Shown: positions 26,810 through 37,336 of the stretch, piece by piece
Position numbering within the stretch: position 1 is the first letter of the stretch
How the letters are laid out: each line of letters opens with the position of its first letter
Source: Acetobacter cerevisiae
GTDB lineage: Bacteria; Pseudomonadota; Alphaproteobacteria; Acetobacterales; Acetobacteraceae
DNA: 64,000 bases
Direction: 5' to 3'
Assembly (NCBI RefSeq): GCF_001580535.1
Contig: NZ_LHZA01000157.1
Coordinates: forward strand, 186,001 to 250,000
Notes under the pieces: generated by a model
Told to the model about the DNA's origin: nothing
The model's input: only the letters and a program-made list of their open reading frames with translations
The model's database searches: none
Position numbers and translations under genes: made by a program

Positions 26810-27613
26810 ATGAAGGTGACAATTCTTGGGTGCGGCGGCTCCGCCGGTGTGCCCATGCTTGGCGGTGAAGACGGCCACGGCATCTGGGGGCAGTGTGACC
26901 CGAAGGAACCCCGGAATATCCGTACCCGCGCTTCGATTTTCATTCAGATGGAAGATGGGGAAGGAATTCTGGTGGATACCGGGCCGGATATCCGTGCCCA
27001 GTTGCTGACGCACGGGATTAGCGCCTTCAAATCCATTTTCTACACCCACGCTCATGCCGACCATATTGCGGGGTTAGATGAGGTGCGGGGCATCAACCGC
27101 GTGGTGAAGCAGCCGATTACGGCCTATGCCACGCCCTCCGTGCTGGAGGAAATCCAGACGCGCTTTAACTATGTGTTCCAGCCCTGGACCCCGCCCCATT
27201 TCTTTCGTGCCGTGGTTGAAGCACATCCGGTGCCGTTGCATGGGGAGGTGGTGATGGGGGGCTACAAGGTCTCGCTGTTTGAGCAGAGCCACGGGCGTAT
27301 CCCGTCATCGGGGCTGCGCTGCGGGGGTTTTGCTTACAGCACAGATGTTGTGGAATTGCCTGAAGCCTCGTTCGAGGTGCTGGCCGGGGTCGATACGTGG
27401 ATTGTCGATTGCTTCCAGAAGGAGCCGCATAGCGCCCACGCCTGGCTGGACCGGGTGCTGGAATGGAAAGATCGTATCCAGCCGCGCCGCCTGATTCTGA
27501 CCCATCTGGGGCCGGATATGGACTGGGCGTGGATGCAGGCCAATCTGCCGGACGGGGTAGAGGCTGCCTGCGACGGCCTGTGCTTTACGCTGCCTGACCC
27601 GGAAAAAGCCTGA
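26810..27613 (+). CDS. MBL fold metallo-hydrolase (PhnP-like)
   Basis: 267 residues. The metallo-beta-lactamase fold is clear: an N-terminal GCGGSAGVPMLGG, the metal motif THAHADHIAGLDEVR (HxHxDH), a downstream FEQSHGRIPSSGLR and AYSTDVVELP, and a final LTHLGPDMDW. It most resembles the PhnP/phosphoribosyl 1,2-cyclic phosphodiesterase-like branch, but gene order (tatD, MBL) is a general alphaproteobacterial one with no phosphonate genes nearby. The substrate is unknown. Confidence 0.87.
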   Translation: MKVTILGCGGSAGVPMLGGEDGHGIWGQCDPKEPRNIRTRASIFIQMEDGEGILVDTGPDIRAQLLTHGISAFKSIFYTHAHADHIAGLDEVRGINRVVKQPITAYATPSVLEEIQTRFNYVFQPWTPPHFFRAVVEAHPVPLHGEVVMGGYKVSLFEQSHGRIPSSGLRCGGFAYSTDVVELPEASFEVLAGVDTWIVDCFQKEPHSAHAWLDRVLEWKDRIQPRRLILTHLGPDMDWAWMQANLPDGVEAACDGLCFTLPDPEKA

Positions 27614-27675
27614 GGACCGTTTGCGGTCGGCGTTCTGTAAGGGGACTGGCTGCTATAAAATGGTAACGCTGAATA

Positions 27676-27718
27676 AAAATATCCCCCGGACTCTTATGCA
27701 GTCCGGGGGATATTTTTT
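27676..27718. terminator. Strong bidirectional terminator
   Basis: ATATCCCCCGGAC pairs with GTCCGGGGGATAT around a nine-base loop (TCTTATGCA), flanked by an A run on one side and T run on the other. It ends the MBL operon and, on the minus strand, the stress-protein gene. Confidence 0.93.
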
Positions 27719-27756
27719 TATCTACTGTAGCTGTGAAGCCTGCTGAAATGCCGATT

Positions 27757-28635
27757 TTACCGGCTCATCAGCACCGTCAGATCGGCATGTTCCAGAATAT
27801 AACGCGTCACGCCGCCCAGAATGAGCTGACGGAGGCGGGAGTGGGAATAAGCCCCCATGGCCAGCATATCCGCATCAAAATCGTGGCAGGCTGCCAGCAG
27901 GCCCTTGCCGACATCCCGGTCTACCGGCGGGAAATCGACAGAGTCGGCTTTAATACCGTGAAAAGAAAGATAGTCGATCACATCGCGCGCCTTGGGGCCG
28001 CGACGCTGATAATCCTCACAATGCAGAACCCGCACCGCTTCTGCCGTCTGAGCCCATGCCAGAGCGCCACGCAGGGCTGAAGAGGATTCAGCCGTGCCGT
28101 TCCAGCCAATGCAGACGCGCTTAATCATGCCTTTGGGGGGCGTGCGGGGCGCGATGACAACAGGGCGGCCACTATCAAACAGAACCGCATGCAGCGTTTC
28201 GGAAGACGAGGCTTCCGCGCCTGAATCCGGATGCGGCACCAGTGTGAAGTCCGACAGACGGGCGTGAGAGGGGACAATCTCACTTTCCGCACCATTGATG
28301 ATGTTGAAGCTGATGCTCGGCTTGTCCCACGGGAAAACCGAGTGAGGAGAAATCACTTCAATATCCGGGTGCGCCGCCACAAAGCGTTCAAACAGCGCAC
28401 GCACTTCATGCGCATGGCGTGAGCTTTCATGCTCGGCGGTGCGCATCAGATCTTCCACCATCGCGCCGGACAGGCCTTCGCCGGCCAGCGGTGCAATGTC
28501 CCGGCCATCCGGGCGGACATGCAACACAGCCAGATGCGCCCCAAAGCGGCGGGCAAAATTGTAGCCCCGAATCAGCGCGGCTTCCCCATTGGAGGTGCTG
28601 ACCATGGGGAGCAGGATTTTACGGACATCTTTCAT
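27757..28635 (-). CDS. Universal stress protein, tandem-domain
   Basis: 292 residues containing two USP-like domains. The first starts RKILLPMVSTSNGEAALIRG and the second KRVCIGWNGTAESSSALRGALAWA. Only the second keeps a full nucleotide-loop pattern, ending MGAYSHSRLRQLILGGVTRYIL, similar to the G-2x-G-9x-G(S/T) motif, so ATP binding there is plausible. USP proteins respond to starvation or respiratory stress. It is monocistronic, with the pdxH gene 63 bases upstream on the same strand. Confidence 0.88.
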   Translation of the reverse strand: MKDVRKILLPMVSTSNGEAALIRGYNFARRFGAHLAVLHVRPDGRDIAPLAGEGLSGAMVEDLMRTAEHESSRHAHEVRALFERFVAAHPDIEVISPHSVFPWDKPSISFNIINGAESEIVPSHARLSDFTLVPHPDSGAEASSSETLHAVLFDSGRPVVIAPRTPPKGMIKRVCIGWNGTAESSSALRGALAWAQTAEAVRVLHCEDYQRRGPKARDVIDYLSFHGIKADSVDFPPVDRDVGKGLLAACHDFDADMLAMGAYSHSRLRQLILGGVTRYILEHADLTVLMSR

Positions 28636-28698
28636 TGTTCTTGTTCTCCGCGTTGATAAGAATCGGGCTGGCCGACCGGTTGACCTGTTCCGTAAGAG

Positions 28699-29334
28699 TT
28701 ATGGATATAAACGCGTGACATTCCAGTGGTTTCCGTCCCGCGTCCATGTTGCGCGATCATGCAGGCGGTAGGGTCTTTCCTGCCAGAACTCAAAACAGGT
28801 CGGTGTCACCCGGTAGCCAGACCAGTTTTCCGGACGCGGAATGAGATCCTGCCCCTCGTAACGGGCTTCCACATCTTTCAGGCGCTGCTCAAAAATGGCG
28901 CGGTCCGCCAGCGGGCGGGACTGATCAGACGCAACAGCCCCCATGCGGGAGATACGGCTCCGACTCGCAAAATAGGCATCGGCTTCTTCCGCGGTAACCG
29001 GGGTTACCGTGCCTTCAATCCGGATCTGCCGACGCAGGCTCTTCCAGTGAAACAGCAAGGCGACATGCGGATTTTCCGCCAGTTCATTCCCCTTGCGGCT
29101 GTCGTGATTGGTGTAGAAAACAAACCCACGACGATCCATGCCCTTCAGTAGCACAATCCGGGCTGAAGGGTGGCCATTCGGCGTGCTGGTGGCAACGACC
29201 ATGGCGTTTGGATCTGAGGGTTCGGTTTTTTCAGCCTCCTGCATCCATTCGGAAAACAGAGTGAACGGATCGGCCGCAAGGTCAATCAACGCTGGCGAGG
29301 AGGCCGGGGAGGGAGTGGAGGTCGATTCAGTCAT
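28699..29334 (-). CDS. pdxH: Pyridoxine/pyridoxamine 5'-phosphate oxidase
   Basis: 211 residues. The FMN- and substrate-binding segments ARIVLLKGMDRRGFVFYTN, SRKGNELAENPHVALLFHW and RQIRIEGTV are present, as is the C-terminal ENWSGYRVTPTCFEFWQ and the RLHDR signature with final LYP. It oxidises PNP and PMP to pyridoxal phosphate. The start is taken at 29334 (MTEST) by family length; an ATG at 29352 is also in frame. Divergent from fabI, with 168 bases between the starts. Confidence 0.94.
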   Translation of the reverse strand: MTESTSTPSPASSPALIDLAADPFTLFSEWMQEAEKTEPSDPNAMVVATSTPNGHPSARIVLLKGMDRRGFVFYTNHDSRKGNELAENPHVALLFHWKSLRRQIRIEGTVTPVTAEEADAYFASRSRISRMGAVASDQSRPLADRAIFEQRLKDVEARYEGQDLIPRPENWSGYRVTPTCFEFWQERPYRLHDRATWTRDGNHWNVTRLYP

Positions 29335-29502
29335 ACCCTGTTCTTTCAGCATCGAATAAAGCCGCTCTTCACGCTTTGTATCGAAAGGCAAGAATGGTTT
29401 GAAGCGTTACGCAAGCGCTTTGGTCTTGTTTAGCAGGCTGTGGTATGCGACCAACCGCTACAGTTTTTAGAGCACACTCAACAGACAGGTCGAGGTCACA
29501 GC

Positions 29503-30342
29503 ATGTCTTCCAACAACACCACATTGCCCGCCCAGGGAACATTGATGCAGGGCAAAAAAGGTCTGGTAATGGGTGTTGCCAATGATCGTTCCATTGCCTG
29601 GGGGATTGCACAGGCGGTTGCGGCTCAGGGTGGTGAGATGGCGTTCACCTATCAGGGTGAAGCGCTGGGCAAGCGCGTCAAGCCGCTGGCTGAAAGCATT
29701 GGGGCCTCTCTGGTTCTGCCGTGTGACGTGACGGATGAGGCCGCTCTGGATGAGCTGTTTGCCACGCTGGAGAAAAAGTGGGGCAAGCTGGACTTTGTGG
29801 TGCATGCTATTGGCTGGGCCGATAAGCAGTTCCTGCGTGGGCGGTATGTCGATACCCCGCGTGAGGCCTTCCTGACGGCCATGGATATTTCCTGCTTCTC
29901 CTTTACCGCAGTGGCCCAGCGCGCCTCTGCCCTGATGAAGGATGGCGGTTCTCTGCTGACCCTGACCTATCTGGGCGCTGAACGCGTAATGCCGCATTAC
30001 AATGTGATGGGTGTTGCCAAGGCTGCTCTGGAAGCATCTGTTCGTTACATGGCGGCAGATCTGGGGCGTGATGGTATTCGCGTCAACGGTATTTCTGCTG
30101 GCCCCATCAAGACGCTGGCTGCCAGCGGCATTGGCGATTTCCGCTACATTCTGAAGTGGAACCAGTATAACGCACCGCTGGAACGCAACGTGGCGTTGGA
30201 AGAAGTGGGTGGGGCAGGGCTTTATATGCTCTCTGACCTGTCTTCCGGCGTGACGGGTGAAATTCATCACGTGGATTGCGGCTATAACATTGTGGGCATG
30301 AAAAACCCCACGGCTCCGGATATCTCTGTAGCAGGCGACTGA
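29503..30342 (+). CDS. fabI: Enoyl-[acyl-carrier-protein] reductase (NADH)
   Basis: 279 residues of the FabI short-chain type. The cofactor segment is [17 protein letters not shown], and the catalytic Tyr-x6-Lys is in [14 protein letters not shown] conserved [12 protein letters not shown] loop binds substrate and is the region contacted by triclosan-type inhibitors. It catalyses the last step of fatty-acid elongation. The ATG at 29503 has a GAGGT upstream; the gene runs into aroC eight bases later. Confidence 0.94.
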   Translation: MSSNNTTLPAQGTLMQGKKGLVMGVANDRSIAWGIAQAVAAQGGEMAFTYQGEALGKRVKPLAESIGASLVLPCDVTDEAALDELFATLEKKWGKLDFVVHAIGWADKQFLRGRYVDTPREAFLTAMDISCFSFTAVAQRASALMKDGGSLLTLTYLGAERVMPHYNVMGVAKAALEASVRYMAADLGRDGIRVNGISAGPIKTLAASGIGDFRYILKWNQYNAPLERNVALEEVGGAGLYMLSDLSSGVTGEIHHVDCGYNIVGMKNPTAPDISVAGD

Positions 30343-30350
30343 GGTTTACT

Positions 30351-31421
30351 GTGTCCTACAACAGCTTTGGCCATCTTTTTCGCGTCACCACCTGGGGTGA
30401 AAGCCATGGACCGGCCATTGGCTGTGTAGTGGATGGTTGTCCGCCCCGCCTGCCTCTGACAGAGGCTGATATTCAGCCGTTTCTGGATCAGCGCCGGCCC
30501 GGTCAGTCTGCCTTTACCACCCAGCGTAAGGAGCCGGATGCCGTGCGCATCCTCTCTGGTGTATTTGAAGGGCAGACAACGGGCACCCCGATTTCCCTGC
30601 TGATCGAAAACACGGACCAGCGGTCCCGTGACTACGGCGATATTGCTCAGACTTATCGCCCCGGTCATGCGGATCTGACGTATGACCTGAAATACGGCAT
30701 CCGTGATTATCGTGGTGGCGGACGCTCTTCGGCGCGTGAGACGGCGTGCAGGGTGGCGGCAGGTGCTGTGGCGCGGCAGGTGCTGGGGCAGGGCGTGCGT
30801 ATTCGCGGTGCTCTGGTGCAGCTTGGTCCGCACAAAATCGACCGTTCCCGCTGGAACTGGGATGAAGTGACCCGTAATCCGTTCTTCTGCCCGGACGCGG
30901 CCTGCGTGCCGGAATGGGAAGAGTATCTGGCTGGTATCCGTAAGGCGGGGCTGTCCATCGGTGCGGTGATTGAAGTTGTTGCGGAAGGCGTTCCGCCCGG
31001 TCTTGGCGCGCCGGTTTACGGCAAGCTGGATTCTGATCTGGCTGCTGCGCTGATGAGCATCAATGCCGTCAAAGGTGTGGAAATTGGGGATGGGTTTGCG
31101 TCTGCCGCTCTGACCGGCCTTGAGAATGCCGATCCGCTGTCCATGCAGGATGGCCAGATTGCTTTTGGTGCAAACCATGCTGGCGGCATTCTGGGTGGTA
31201 TTTCCAGTGGTCAGCCGGTTGTAGCGCGGTTTGCGGTCAAGCCGACCAGCTCAATGCTCGCACCGGTGCCGTCTGTGACGCGTGATGGTCAGAATAAAGA
31301 CGTCATTACCAAAGGACGGCACGACCCGTGTGTTGGGATTCGTGCAGTGCCCGTAGGAGAAGCCATGATGGCCTGCGTGTTGGCAGACCATCTTTTGCGG
31401 CATCGCGGACAGGTTGGCTAA
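30351..31421 (+). CDS. aroC: Chorismate synthase
   Basis: 356 residues, starting with a GTG. Signature 1 is [20 protein letters not shown], signature 2 surrounds [21 protein letters not shown], and signature 3 is in [11 protein letters not shown]-like [12 protein letters not shown], with the [17 protein letters not shown] end. It makes chorismate from EPSP using reduced FMN. It is cotranscribed with fabI. Confidence 0.96.
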   Translation: MSYNSFGHLFRVTTWGESHGPAIGCVVDGCPPRLPLTEADIQPFLDQRRPGQSAFTTQRKEPDAVRILSGVFEGQTTGTPISLLIENTDQRSRDYGDIAQTYRPGHADLTYDLKYGIRDYRGGGRSSARETACRVAAGAVARQVLGQGVRIRGALVQLGPHKIDRSRWNWDEVTRNPFFCPDAACVPEWEEYLAGIRKAGLSIGAVIEVVAEGVPPGLGAPVYGKLDSDLAAALMSINAVKGVEIGDGFASAALTGLENADPLSMQDGQIAFGANHAGGILGGISSGQPVVARFAVKPTSSMLAPVPSVTRDGQNKDVITKGRHDPCVGIRAVPVGEAMMACVLADHLLRHRGQVG

Positions 31422-31434
31422 AGCTTAGCCAACC
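31412..31434. repeat. Palindrome spanning both stop codons of convergent aroC and osmC
   Basis: GGTTGGCTAA (31412-31421) and TTAGCCAACC (31425-31434) are perfect inverted copies separated by AGC. Both genes end in Val-Gly-stop with the same bases, leaving three bases between the stops. The ten-base stem could act as a bidirectional terminator, though no T run follows. Confidence 0.8.
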
Positions 31435-31856
31435 AGTTTGGCGTCCAGCGTAATGTTGGCTTTGAAGAGTTTGGAAACCGGGCAGCCAGTCTTGGCTTTG
31501 TTCGCCAGTTCCTGAAACTGTTCGGGTGTTGCGCCCGGCACTTCGGCTTCCAGCTTGAGGGCTACCGCATCAATCTCAAATCCATCAGCGGCCTTGTTCA
31601 GGCTTACTTCGGCTGTGGTGTCGATGGATTTTGCTGTCAGACCGGCATCTCCCAGAATGAGGGAGAGCGCCATGGAAAAACAGGCTGCGTGCGCAGCACC
31701 CAGCAGCTCTTCCGGGTTGGTGCCCGGCTTACCCTCAAAGCGCGTATTAAAACCGTAAGGCTGGTTTTCAAGGGCATGGCTTTCCGTGGAAATAGTGCCG
31801 CGCCCTTCTTTGATGGTGCCTTCCCAGTGGGCAAAGCCATGTTTTTTGATAGCCAT
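31425..31856 (-). CDS. OsmC family peroxiredoxin-like protein
   Basis: 143 residues. The two redox cysteines of OsmC are at AHAACFSMALS and KTGCPVSKLF. These proteins reduce organic hydroperoxides using a dithiol donor. The start at 31856 (MAIKKHG) is supported by family length and by an upstream AAAAGGAT. It converges on aroC. Confidence 0.92.
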   Translation of the reverse strand: MAIKKHGFAHWEGTIKEGRGTISTESHALENQPYGFNTRFEGKPGTNPEELLGAAHAACFSMALSLILGDAGLTAKSIDTTAEVSLNKAADGFEIDAVALKLEAEVPGATPEQFQELANKAKTGCPVSKLFKANITLDAKLVG

Positions 31857-32110
31857 GATATCATCCTTTTCTTCGTCGGGCGGAGAGTGCACAGAACGCG
31901 GCCTCAGCCGTTAAGTTCACGCAATGCTGCTCCGCTCTCGCAGAGATGAGAACCGTGGCGGACTGAAAATGTGGCATAGGATATGCGCATAACCACACGG
32001 GTTACCTCACGCCCGCTCTTGCACCGGAGCGGGAACCACGGCATGCGGGAAAGACCTTCTGCCCGTCTCCTGCTTCCGATGGGAAGAAATGGGCTGATAA
32101 TGCGGAGACC

Positions 32111-33613
32111 ATGATGAGTTCCACCACGACCGATCCTTCTTCATCCGTTGATGTCGCCCTGATTGGTGGGGGCGTGATGAGCGCCACCCTTGGGGTGTTT
32201 CTCCGGCAGTTACAGCCGGACTGGCGCATCAGCATTTTTGAGCGTCTGGATAGTGTGGCGGAAGAAAGTTCGGATGCGTGGAATAATGCCGGTACCGGCC
32301 ATTCAGCACTGTGTGAGCTGAATTATACGCCGCAGAAAGCCGATGGCAGCGTGGATATCAGCAAAGCTGTTGCGGTGAATGAGGCGTTCCAGATCTCCCG
32401 CCAGTTCTGGTCCCATCTGGTTGAGAACGACATTATCGCCTCTCCGCGTGATTTTATTACGCCTGTGCCGCACATGAGCTTTGTCTGGGGGGAAGCGAAT
32501 GTTGCCTTCCTGCGTAAGCGCCATGAGGCCCTGAACGCCCACCCGCTGTTCTCGGGCATGGAATATTCTGAAGATCCCGCGCAGATGGCGCAGTGGATGC
32601 CGCTTGTTATGCAGGCGCGGCCACCGGGCCAGCCTCTGGCTGTAACGCGGAGCCTGAACGGGACGGATGTGAACTATGGCGCACTGACGCGCCTGCTGTT
32701 CAGCTATCTGACAGAAACAGGCGGCTGCACCCTGCATACCAAACATGATGTGCTGAATATCAAGCGCGGACCGGATGGGCGGTGGCAGATTCTGGTGCAG
32801 GATCTTCGTCTCAATACGCAGCGTACGGTCAATGCTCGCTTTGTCTTTATTGGGGCAGGGGGCGGTGCGCTGTCTCTGCTTCAGAAGACGGGTATCCCGG
32901 AAGCCAAAGGGGTCGGCGGGTTCCCGGTCAGTGGCCAGTTCCTGCGCTGCACGAACCCGGAGATTGTGGCGCAGCATCGGGCCAAGGTGTACGGGAAGGC
33001 TTCTGTTGGTGCGCCGCCCATGTCCGTGCCGCATCTGGACACTCGCATGATTGACGGCAAGCCCGCGTTGCTGTTTGGGCCGTATGCGGGCTTCTCAACC
33101 CGTTTCCTCAAACATGGGTCTCTGATGGATCTGCCCCGCTCCATCCGTCCTGATAACATCAAGGCTATTCTGTCCGTTGCGCGGGATAACTGGCCGCTGA
33201 CCAAATATCTGATTGAGCAGGTCATGCAGTCCAATAGTGAACGGATGAATGCCCTGCGGGACTTTGTCCCCACCGCGCGGTCCAAGGACTGGGAACTGGT
33301 GGTGGCTGGCCAGCGCGTGCAGATTATCAAGAAAGACGCTCAGAAGGGCGGGGTTCTGCAGTTTGGGACGGAAGTGATTTCCAGTCAGGATGGTTCAATC
33401 GCCGCTCTACTTGGGGCGTCTCCGGGGGCTTCCACCGCAGCACCCATCATGCTGACCGTGCTGAAAAAATGTTTTGCCGAGAAGCTGCCGGAATGGGACG
33501 CAAAACTGAAAGCCATGATCCCGTCTTATGGTCAGACGCTGGCGAATAACCCGGACCTGTGTGCTGAGCTGCGGGATAAAACCACGAAGGTTCTGGAACT
33601 GGCAGACGTCTGA
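32111..33613 (+). CDS. mqo: Malate:quinone oxidoreductase
   Basis: 500 residues. An FAD-binding GxGxxS/A-like motif [20 protein letters not shown] opens the protein. The Mqo-specific pieces [31 protein letters not shown], and the closing [17 protein letters not shown] are present. It oxidises malate to oxaloacetate and passes electrons to ubiquinone at the membrane, replacing or complementing soluble malate dehydrogenase, a usual situation in acetic acid bacteria. The preceding 254 bases hold no gene. Confidence 0.95.
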   Translation: MMSSTTTDPSSSVDVALIGGGVMSATLGVFLRQLQPDWRISIFERLDSVAEESSDAWNNAGTGHSALCELNYTPQKADGSVDISKAVAVNEAFQISRQFWSHLVENDIIASPRDFITPVPHMSFVWGEANVAFLRKRHEALNAHPLFSGMEYSEDPAQMAQWMPLVMQARPPGQPLAVTRSLNGTDVNYGALTRLLFSYLTETGGCTLHTKHDVLNIKRGPDGRWQILVQDLRLNTQRTVNARFVFIGAGGGALSLLQKTGIPEAKGVGGFPVSGQFLRCTNPEIVAQHRAKVYGKASVGAPPMSVPHLDTRMIDGKPALLFGPYAGFSTRFLKHGSLMDLPRSIRPDNIKAILSVARDNWPLTKYLIEQVMQSNSERMNALRDFVPTARSKDWELVVAGQRVQIIKKDAQKGGVLQFGTEVISSQDGSIAALLGASPGASTAAPIMLTVLKKCFAEKLPEWDAKLKAMIPSYGQTLANNPDLCAELRDKTTKVLELADV

Positions 33614-33623
33614 AGTTTTGTAA

Positions 33624-33664
33624 CCCTTCGCTGCGGGCCATGAAGCACAAGTTCGCAGCGAGGG
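33624..33664. terminator. Hairpin between convergent mqo and porin genes
   Basis: CCCTTCGCTGCG and CGCAGCGAGGG pair across an 18-base loop, with one bulge. No long T run is seen, but position between two converging genes suggests a shared terminator. Confidence 0.55.
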
Positions 33665-33669
33665 AGGCC

Positions 33670-35198
33670 TCAAAAAATTTCGATGTGGCTTTTAAAGCCA
33701 AGCATGGCAGCGTCAGGCAAATTGCCTTGTCCATTGGGCCGGAAATAATATTCAAAAACCGGCTGGAAGATGACGCCGCGCATGACATGGATGGCGTAAT
33801 TCACTTCCAGAACGCTGGTATGCCGCTGGATGCCGGTGGCGTGGTTGATCATGGTCTGATTTTGGCTCTGTAAAAGTGCCTCGGTTTTCTGCACATTTTT
33901 GGCAATATGCGTGTAGCTGAACGCAATCCCGATGGTGTCATAAGGGCGGTTGCGCCAGAAACCCCGGTTAATCAGCGCGCCGTAAATTTCATAATCTCGC
34001 AGAGCTGTGTGCGGGTCATTATAGATCAGCCCACCAAGAGCCGTGATCCCTGAGTTTTTCTGGCTTTTACGATAGCGCAGAAGCTGCTGGTACAGCATGA
34101 GCCAGCTTGACCAGCTATATTGGCGTCGTGCCGGTTGGGCACCCGTCAACACATAGGGTTTTCCACTCGTGTCCCGGTAGGTGTCCGCAACCGATACATC
34201 CTGCAAGGCGGCACCAATTTTATAGTGGCCGGGCAGGCTATGGCTCCGTCCTGCTCTTGGTTCCCACCCGACTTCAACCGGCACAACATGGCCGACGATA
34301 TTGGCTCCGTTGAATTTGAAGCCTGTGCGGTGCTGCGCCACCTGATAAATGCCGTCTTCCGCAAAATAGATGCCCGTTTGCACGTAGACATCACGGGTCG
34401 GTCTCCCGCGTACGCGGAAGGCCCACGTGGCTGCGGGATAGCCTGGATAGTAAGAACTGTCTGAAATTCCTTGGGGCGTCCGCAGATGCTGCCGTTCATG
34501 AAGTTGCAGAACAGCTCACTGGCGGCAAAATCTGAAAGCTCGGCCATGCGGCCGCCCGCTATGGCAAGGCGGTTACCAAACAGGTTTTCTTCCGCATAGA
34601 GCATGACGAGATGCACGGCCACGTTCCCAGCCCCGCCATAATCTTCTGAGCTATGGTTGAGCCAGTCTCCAAACATGCGGTTTGCCGTGGTGCCATAACG
34701 CCCGGTCGTAATCATATGCGTGGCCAGCCCTTTCAGGCCGGCCAGCATTTCCCAGTCGATATTCAGGGAGGCTGCATATTGCCCGGCATTACTGGCCCCT
34801 TGCCGATAGGTGCGAAATTTCTCGCCGCGGGCCGGTTTGGTGATGGCTCCTGCAAATTCATTAGTGTTGGCGAACAGAAAGGCAATGCCGCGCCGTCGTA
34901 ACCAGCTTGTCATGCCACCCGGGTCTGAGAATACGGCTTCTGGCCGGGCAAAGGGAGGTACGGTTGAGGGGGGAGAGCCTTTATCCGGCAAAGGCGTATC
35001 AACCCGGATAGCGGGTTCGTTCCTCAGCTCCTGATCATCTGTCTGGGCATAGGCCGGAGTCAAAACGAGAAAAGAGAAGAAAAAGACGAAAAAAAGCGTA
35101 AGGGCTGACGACCATTTTTTGACGTGTTGAGACCAGATCACATCGAAAAACGGGATTTTATGAAGAAAACTCCAGAAGGAGTATGCGAGTTTTTCCAA
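33670..35198 (-). pseudogene. OprB-type carbohydrate porin, frameshifted
   Basis: The first part, read from about 35198 (TTG; a GTG at 35141 is also possible), has a signal peptide (TLFFVFFFSFLVLTPAYA) and OprB-like sequence up to SICGRPKE near 34470. The remaining porin (starting GISDSSYYPGYPAATW, through the beta-strand repeats, ending in IEIF) continues in another frame to 33670. Both halves are uninterrupted apart from the shift. Losing one base in the CCCCAAGG run (plus-strand 34469-34476) explains it. Total span is 1529 bases, not a multiple of three. OprB porins take sugars across the outer membrane. A sequencing error cannot be excluded. Confidence 0.82.
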
Positions 35199-35397
35199 AA
35201 ATCAGCCTATTTATTTTGTTTTTATGGGTTTTCTTAATTATTCATGCAATTTTTTTGGAATTGAAGGAAGAAAGGTAAGGGTCAAGAAAATGTGTTCATC
35301 CGTCCGGCCTACGCCGTGGATGACTGCAATTTGTGGGAAGGGTTTGGATGCCCCCGATACTGGTTAACAAAAACCATGCGGCACGACGGCTCAGTCG

Positions 35398-35922
35398 TCA
35401 GTCGGAAATCGACATATCCGCACGGTGCCACCAGCAGGCCTCACGCGGGCGAACGGCCGGGATCATGTCATCCGGGTTGCCGCTGAAGGTCACGGTATTG
35501 GTCGGCGTTTCCTGCAGCGAGACCTCCGTGCAACGGAGCACGTCGCCATCTGCACGCAAAAAGGCGCTGAGTTTCGCCATCATCAGGCAGACCATCAGTT
35601 CCGTTGTCGGGTCACCCGGTGTGATGACAATGCGCTGCGCCCGGGCAGGCTCGTTGGACTGGAACCATGCCAGCAAGGGATCATCTTCCGCCAGTTGCAA
35701 GGCGTGATCCAGTTTTTCATCCACAAAGCGATGCCATGTGCTTTTTGCCCGCTGGAACGAGACCGGCATATTGCCTTTTCCATCCAGCCGTGCGCGGGTC
35801 GTGGGGCTGAGGCGTACAGTTACAAATTCATTGTGCCCGTGGGGCAGGGCACAGGATTCACTAGCTCCGTGGATCAGCCGGTGGCCCATGGAAAAGCGAC
35901 GGGTAAAAACCAGATCAGGCAT
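35398..35922 (-). CDS. queD: 6-pyruvoyltetrahydropterin synthase / 6-carboxytetrahydropterin synthase (QueD-like)
   Basis: 174 residues. The zinc and catalytic region reads [29 protein letters not shown], with the C-x3-HGHN signature and a first zinc His in GHRL. It makes 6-carboxytetrahydropterin, the second step toward queuosine. It is longer than the usual 120-residue QueD and has an extra Arg-rich loop, similar to an alphaproteobacterial subgroup. It starts inside the queC stop (eight-base overlap), after queE and queC, which supports the role. Confidence 0.86.
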   Translation of the reverse strand: MPDLVFTRRFSMGHRLIHGASESCALPHGHNEFVTVRLSPTTRARLDGKGNMPVSFQRAKSTWHRFVDEKLDHALQLAEDDPLLAWFQSNEPARAQRIVITPGDPTTELMVCLMMAKLSAFLRADGDVLRCTEVSLQETPTNTVTFSGNPDDMIPAVRPREACWWHRADMSISD

Positions 35923-36643
35923 TGGTCTTCTCCGCTACATACTCTTCCCACCCGGCGCGGCGCAGGGCGCAGGCGGGACATTCTCCACAGCCATGCCCCC
36001 ACGGGTGCAGGGTGCCGCGGTCTCCCAGATAACAGGTGTGGCTTGCCTCATTGATCAGGGACACAAGCGGAGCCCCGCCCAGGTCTTCAGCCAGTTTCCA
36101 GGTTTCGGCTTTATCAATCCACATCAGCGGTGTGTGCAGCACGTAGCGTGAGTCCATGCCAAGGTTCAGTGCGACCTGCACGGCTTTAATGGTGTCATCC
36201 CGGCAGTCGGGATAGCCGGAATAATCTGTCTCGCACACGCCGGTGACAATGTGGCGAATACCGCGGCGGGCGGCGAGGGCTGCGGCAAAGGTCAGGAAAA
36301 TGATGTTGCGACCGGGCACGAAGGTATTGGGCAGACCATCTTTTTCCATGGCGATTTCTGCATTGCGGGTCAGGGCTGTGTCAGAAATATCGCCCAGTGC
36401 TCCCAGAGCAAGGGTGTGGTCCATGCCCAGCCGTTCTTTCCAGAGCGGATTTTGGGCGCGCAGGCCGTCTCGCAGGGTCTCACGACATTCCAGTTCCACC
36501 GCATGGCGCTGCCCGTAATCGAACCCCAGCGTTTCCACTCGTCCAAAGCGGGCGAGGGCCCATGCCAGACAGGTGGCGGAATCCTGGCCGCCGGAAAACA
36601 GGACCAGAGCAGCTTCATCAGAGGCACGTGCGGGAGTGGACAT
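35915..36643 (-). CDS. queC: 7-cyano-7-deazaguanine synthase
   Basis: 242 residues. The PP-loop ATP-binding motif is [16 protein letters not shown], and the C-terminal zinc cysteines are in [26 protein letters not shown]. It turns 7-carboxy-7-deazaguanine into preQ0 with ATP and ammonia. It lies between queE and queD in a tight operon. Confidence 0.95.
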   Translation of the reverse strand: MSTPARASDEAALVLFSGGQDSATCLAWALARFGRVETLGFDYGQRHAVELECRETLRDGLRAQNPLWKERLGMDHTLALGALGDISDTALTRNAEIAMEKDGLPNTFVPGRNIIFLTFAAALAARRGIRHIVTGVCETDYSGYPDCRDDTIKAVQVALNLGMDSRYVLHTPLMWIDKAETWKLAEDLGGAPLVSLINEASHTCYLGDRGTLHPWGHGCGECPACALRRAGWEEYVAEKTNA

Positions 36644-36646
36644 GGG

Positions 36647-37291
36647 TCAGGGGATACCGGTCAGCTTGTGGGTCTGTAAAGAAAGGCCCCATTTGGGGTG
36701 GGCCAGACAATAACGGATGGCAGCCTGTATATTGTCGTTCTGGTTCGGCCCGTCCATGGGTTGGAGCCAGAAATGCTTGAAATCAAGATGTTCCAGTGTG
36801 GCCGGATCAAGCCCCGGCTGCGGATAGACCAGCTTGAGTTCTGTGCCGCTCGTCTGTGCCAGTGCCGCGCCCTCTTTGGGGCTGATGCATAGCCAGTCGA
36901 TGCCCTCCGGTGCGTGCAGCGTGCCATTGCTTTCCACCGCAATGGTGAAATTGCGGGCATGCATGGCGTCAATCAGAGCCGCATCCAGCTGAAGTAGCGG
37001 TTCACCACCGGTAAAAACCACCAGCCCCGGCACCGTCATGGCGTTGCCAGACACGGGCCAGAGGCCGGCAATGGTCTCGGCCAGCTTCTCGGCAGTTTCA
37101 AACTTGCCGCCGCCATCACCATCCGTGCCGACAAAATCGGTATCACAGAACTGACAGATGGCCTCGGCCCGGTCAGATTCCCGACCAGACCACAGGTTAC
37201 ATCCTGCAAAACGACAGAAGACGGCCGGTCGCCCAGCCTGTCCACCCTCACCCTGCAGGGTGAGAAACATTTCCTTGATCATATAAGACAT
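36647..37291 (-). CDS. queE: 7-carboxy-7-deazaguanine synthase
   Basis: 214 residues of a radical-SAM enzyme. The cluster cysteines are in VFCRFAGCNLWSGRE and AICQFCDTDFVG, the arrangement used by proteobacterial QueE with a small insertion. The VFTGGEPLLQLD glycine-rich strand follows. It converts 6-carboxytetrahydropterin to the deazaguanine core. It is the first gene of queE-queC-queD. No preQ1-type riboswitch was recognised in the 45 bases upstream. Confidence 0.95.
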   Translation of the reverse strand: MSYMIKEMFLTLQGEGGQAGRPAVFCRFAGCNLWSGRESDRAEAICQFCDTDFVGTDGDGGGKFETAEKLAETIAGLWPVSGNAMTVPGLVVFTGGEPLLQLDAALIDAMHARNFTIAVESNGTLHAPEGIDWLCISPKEGAALAQTSGTELKLVYPQPGLDPATLEHLDFKHFWLQPMDGPNQNDNIQAAIRYCLAHPKWGLSLQTHKLTGIP

Positions 37292-37336
37292 GCGACAGCT
37301 CCTGACGCAGATCAGGCAAGGAATGCAAGAGACATT

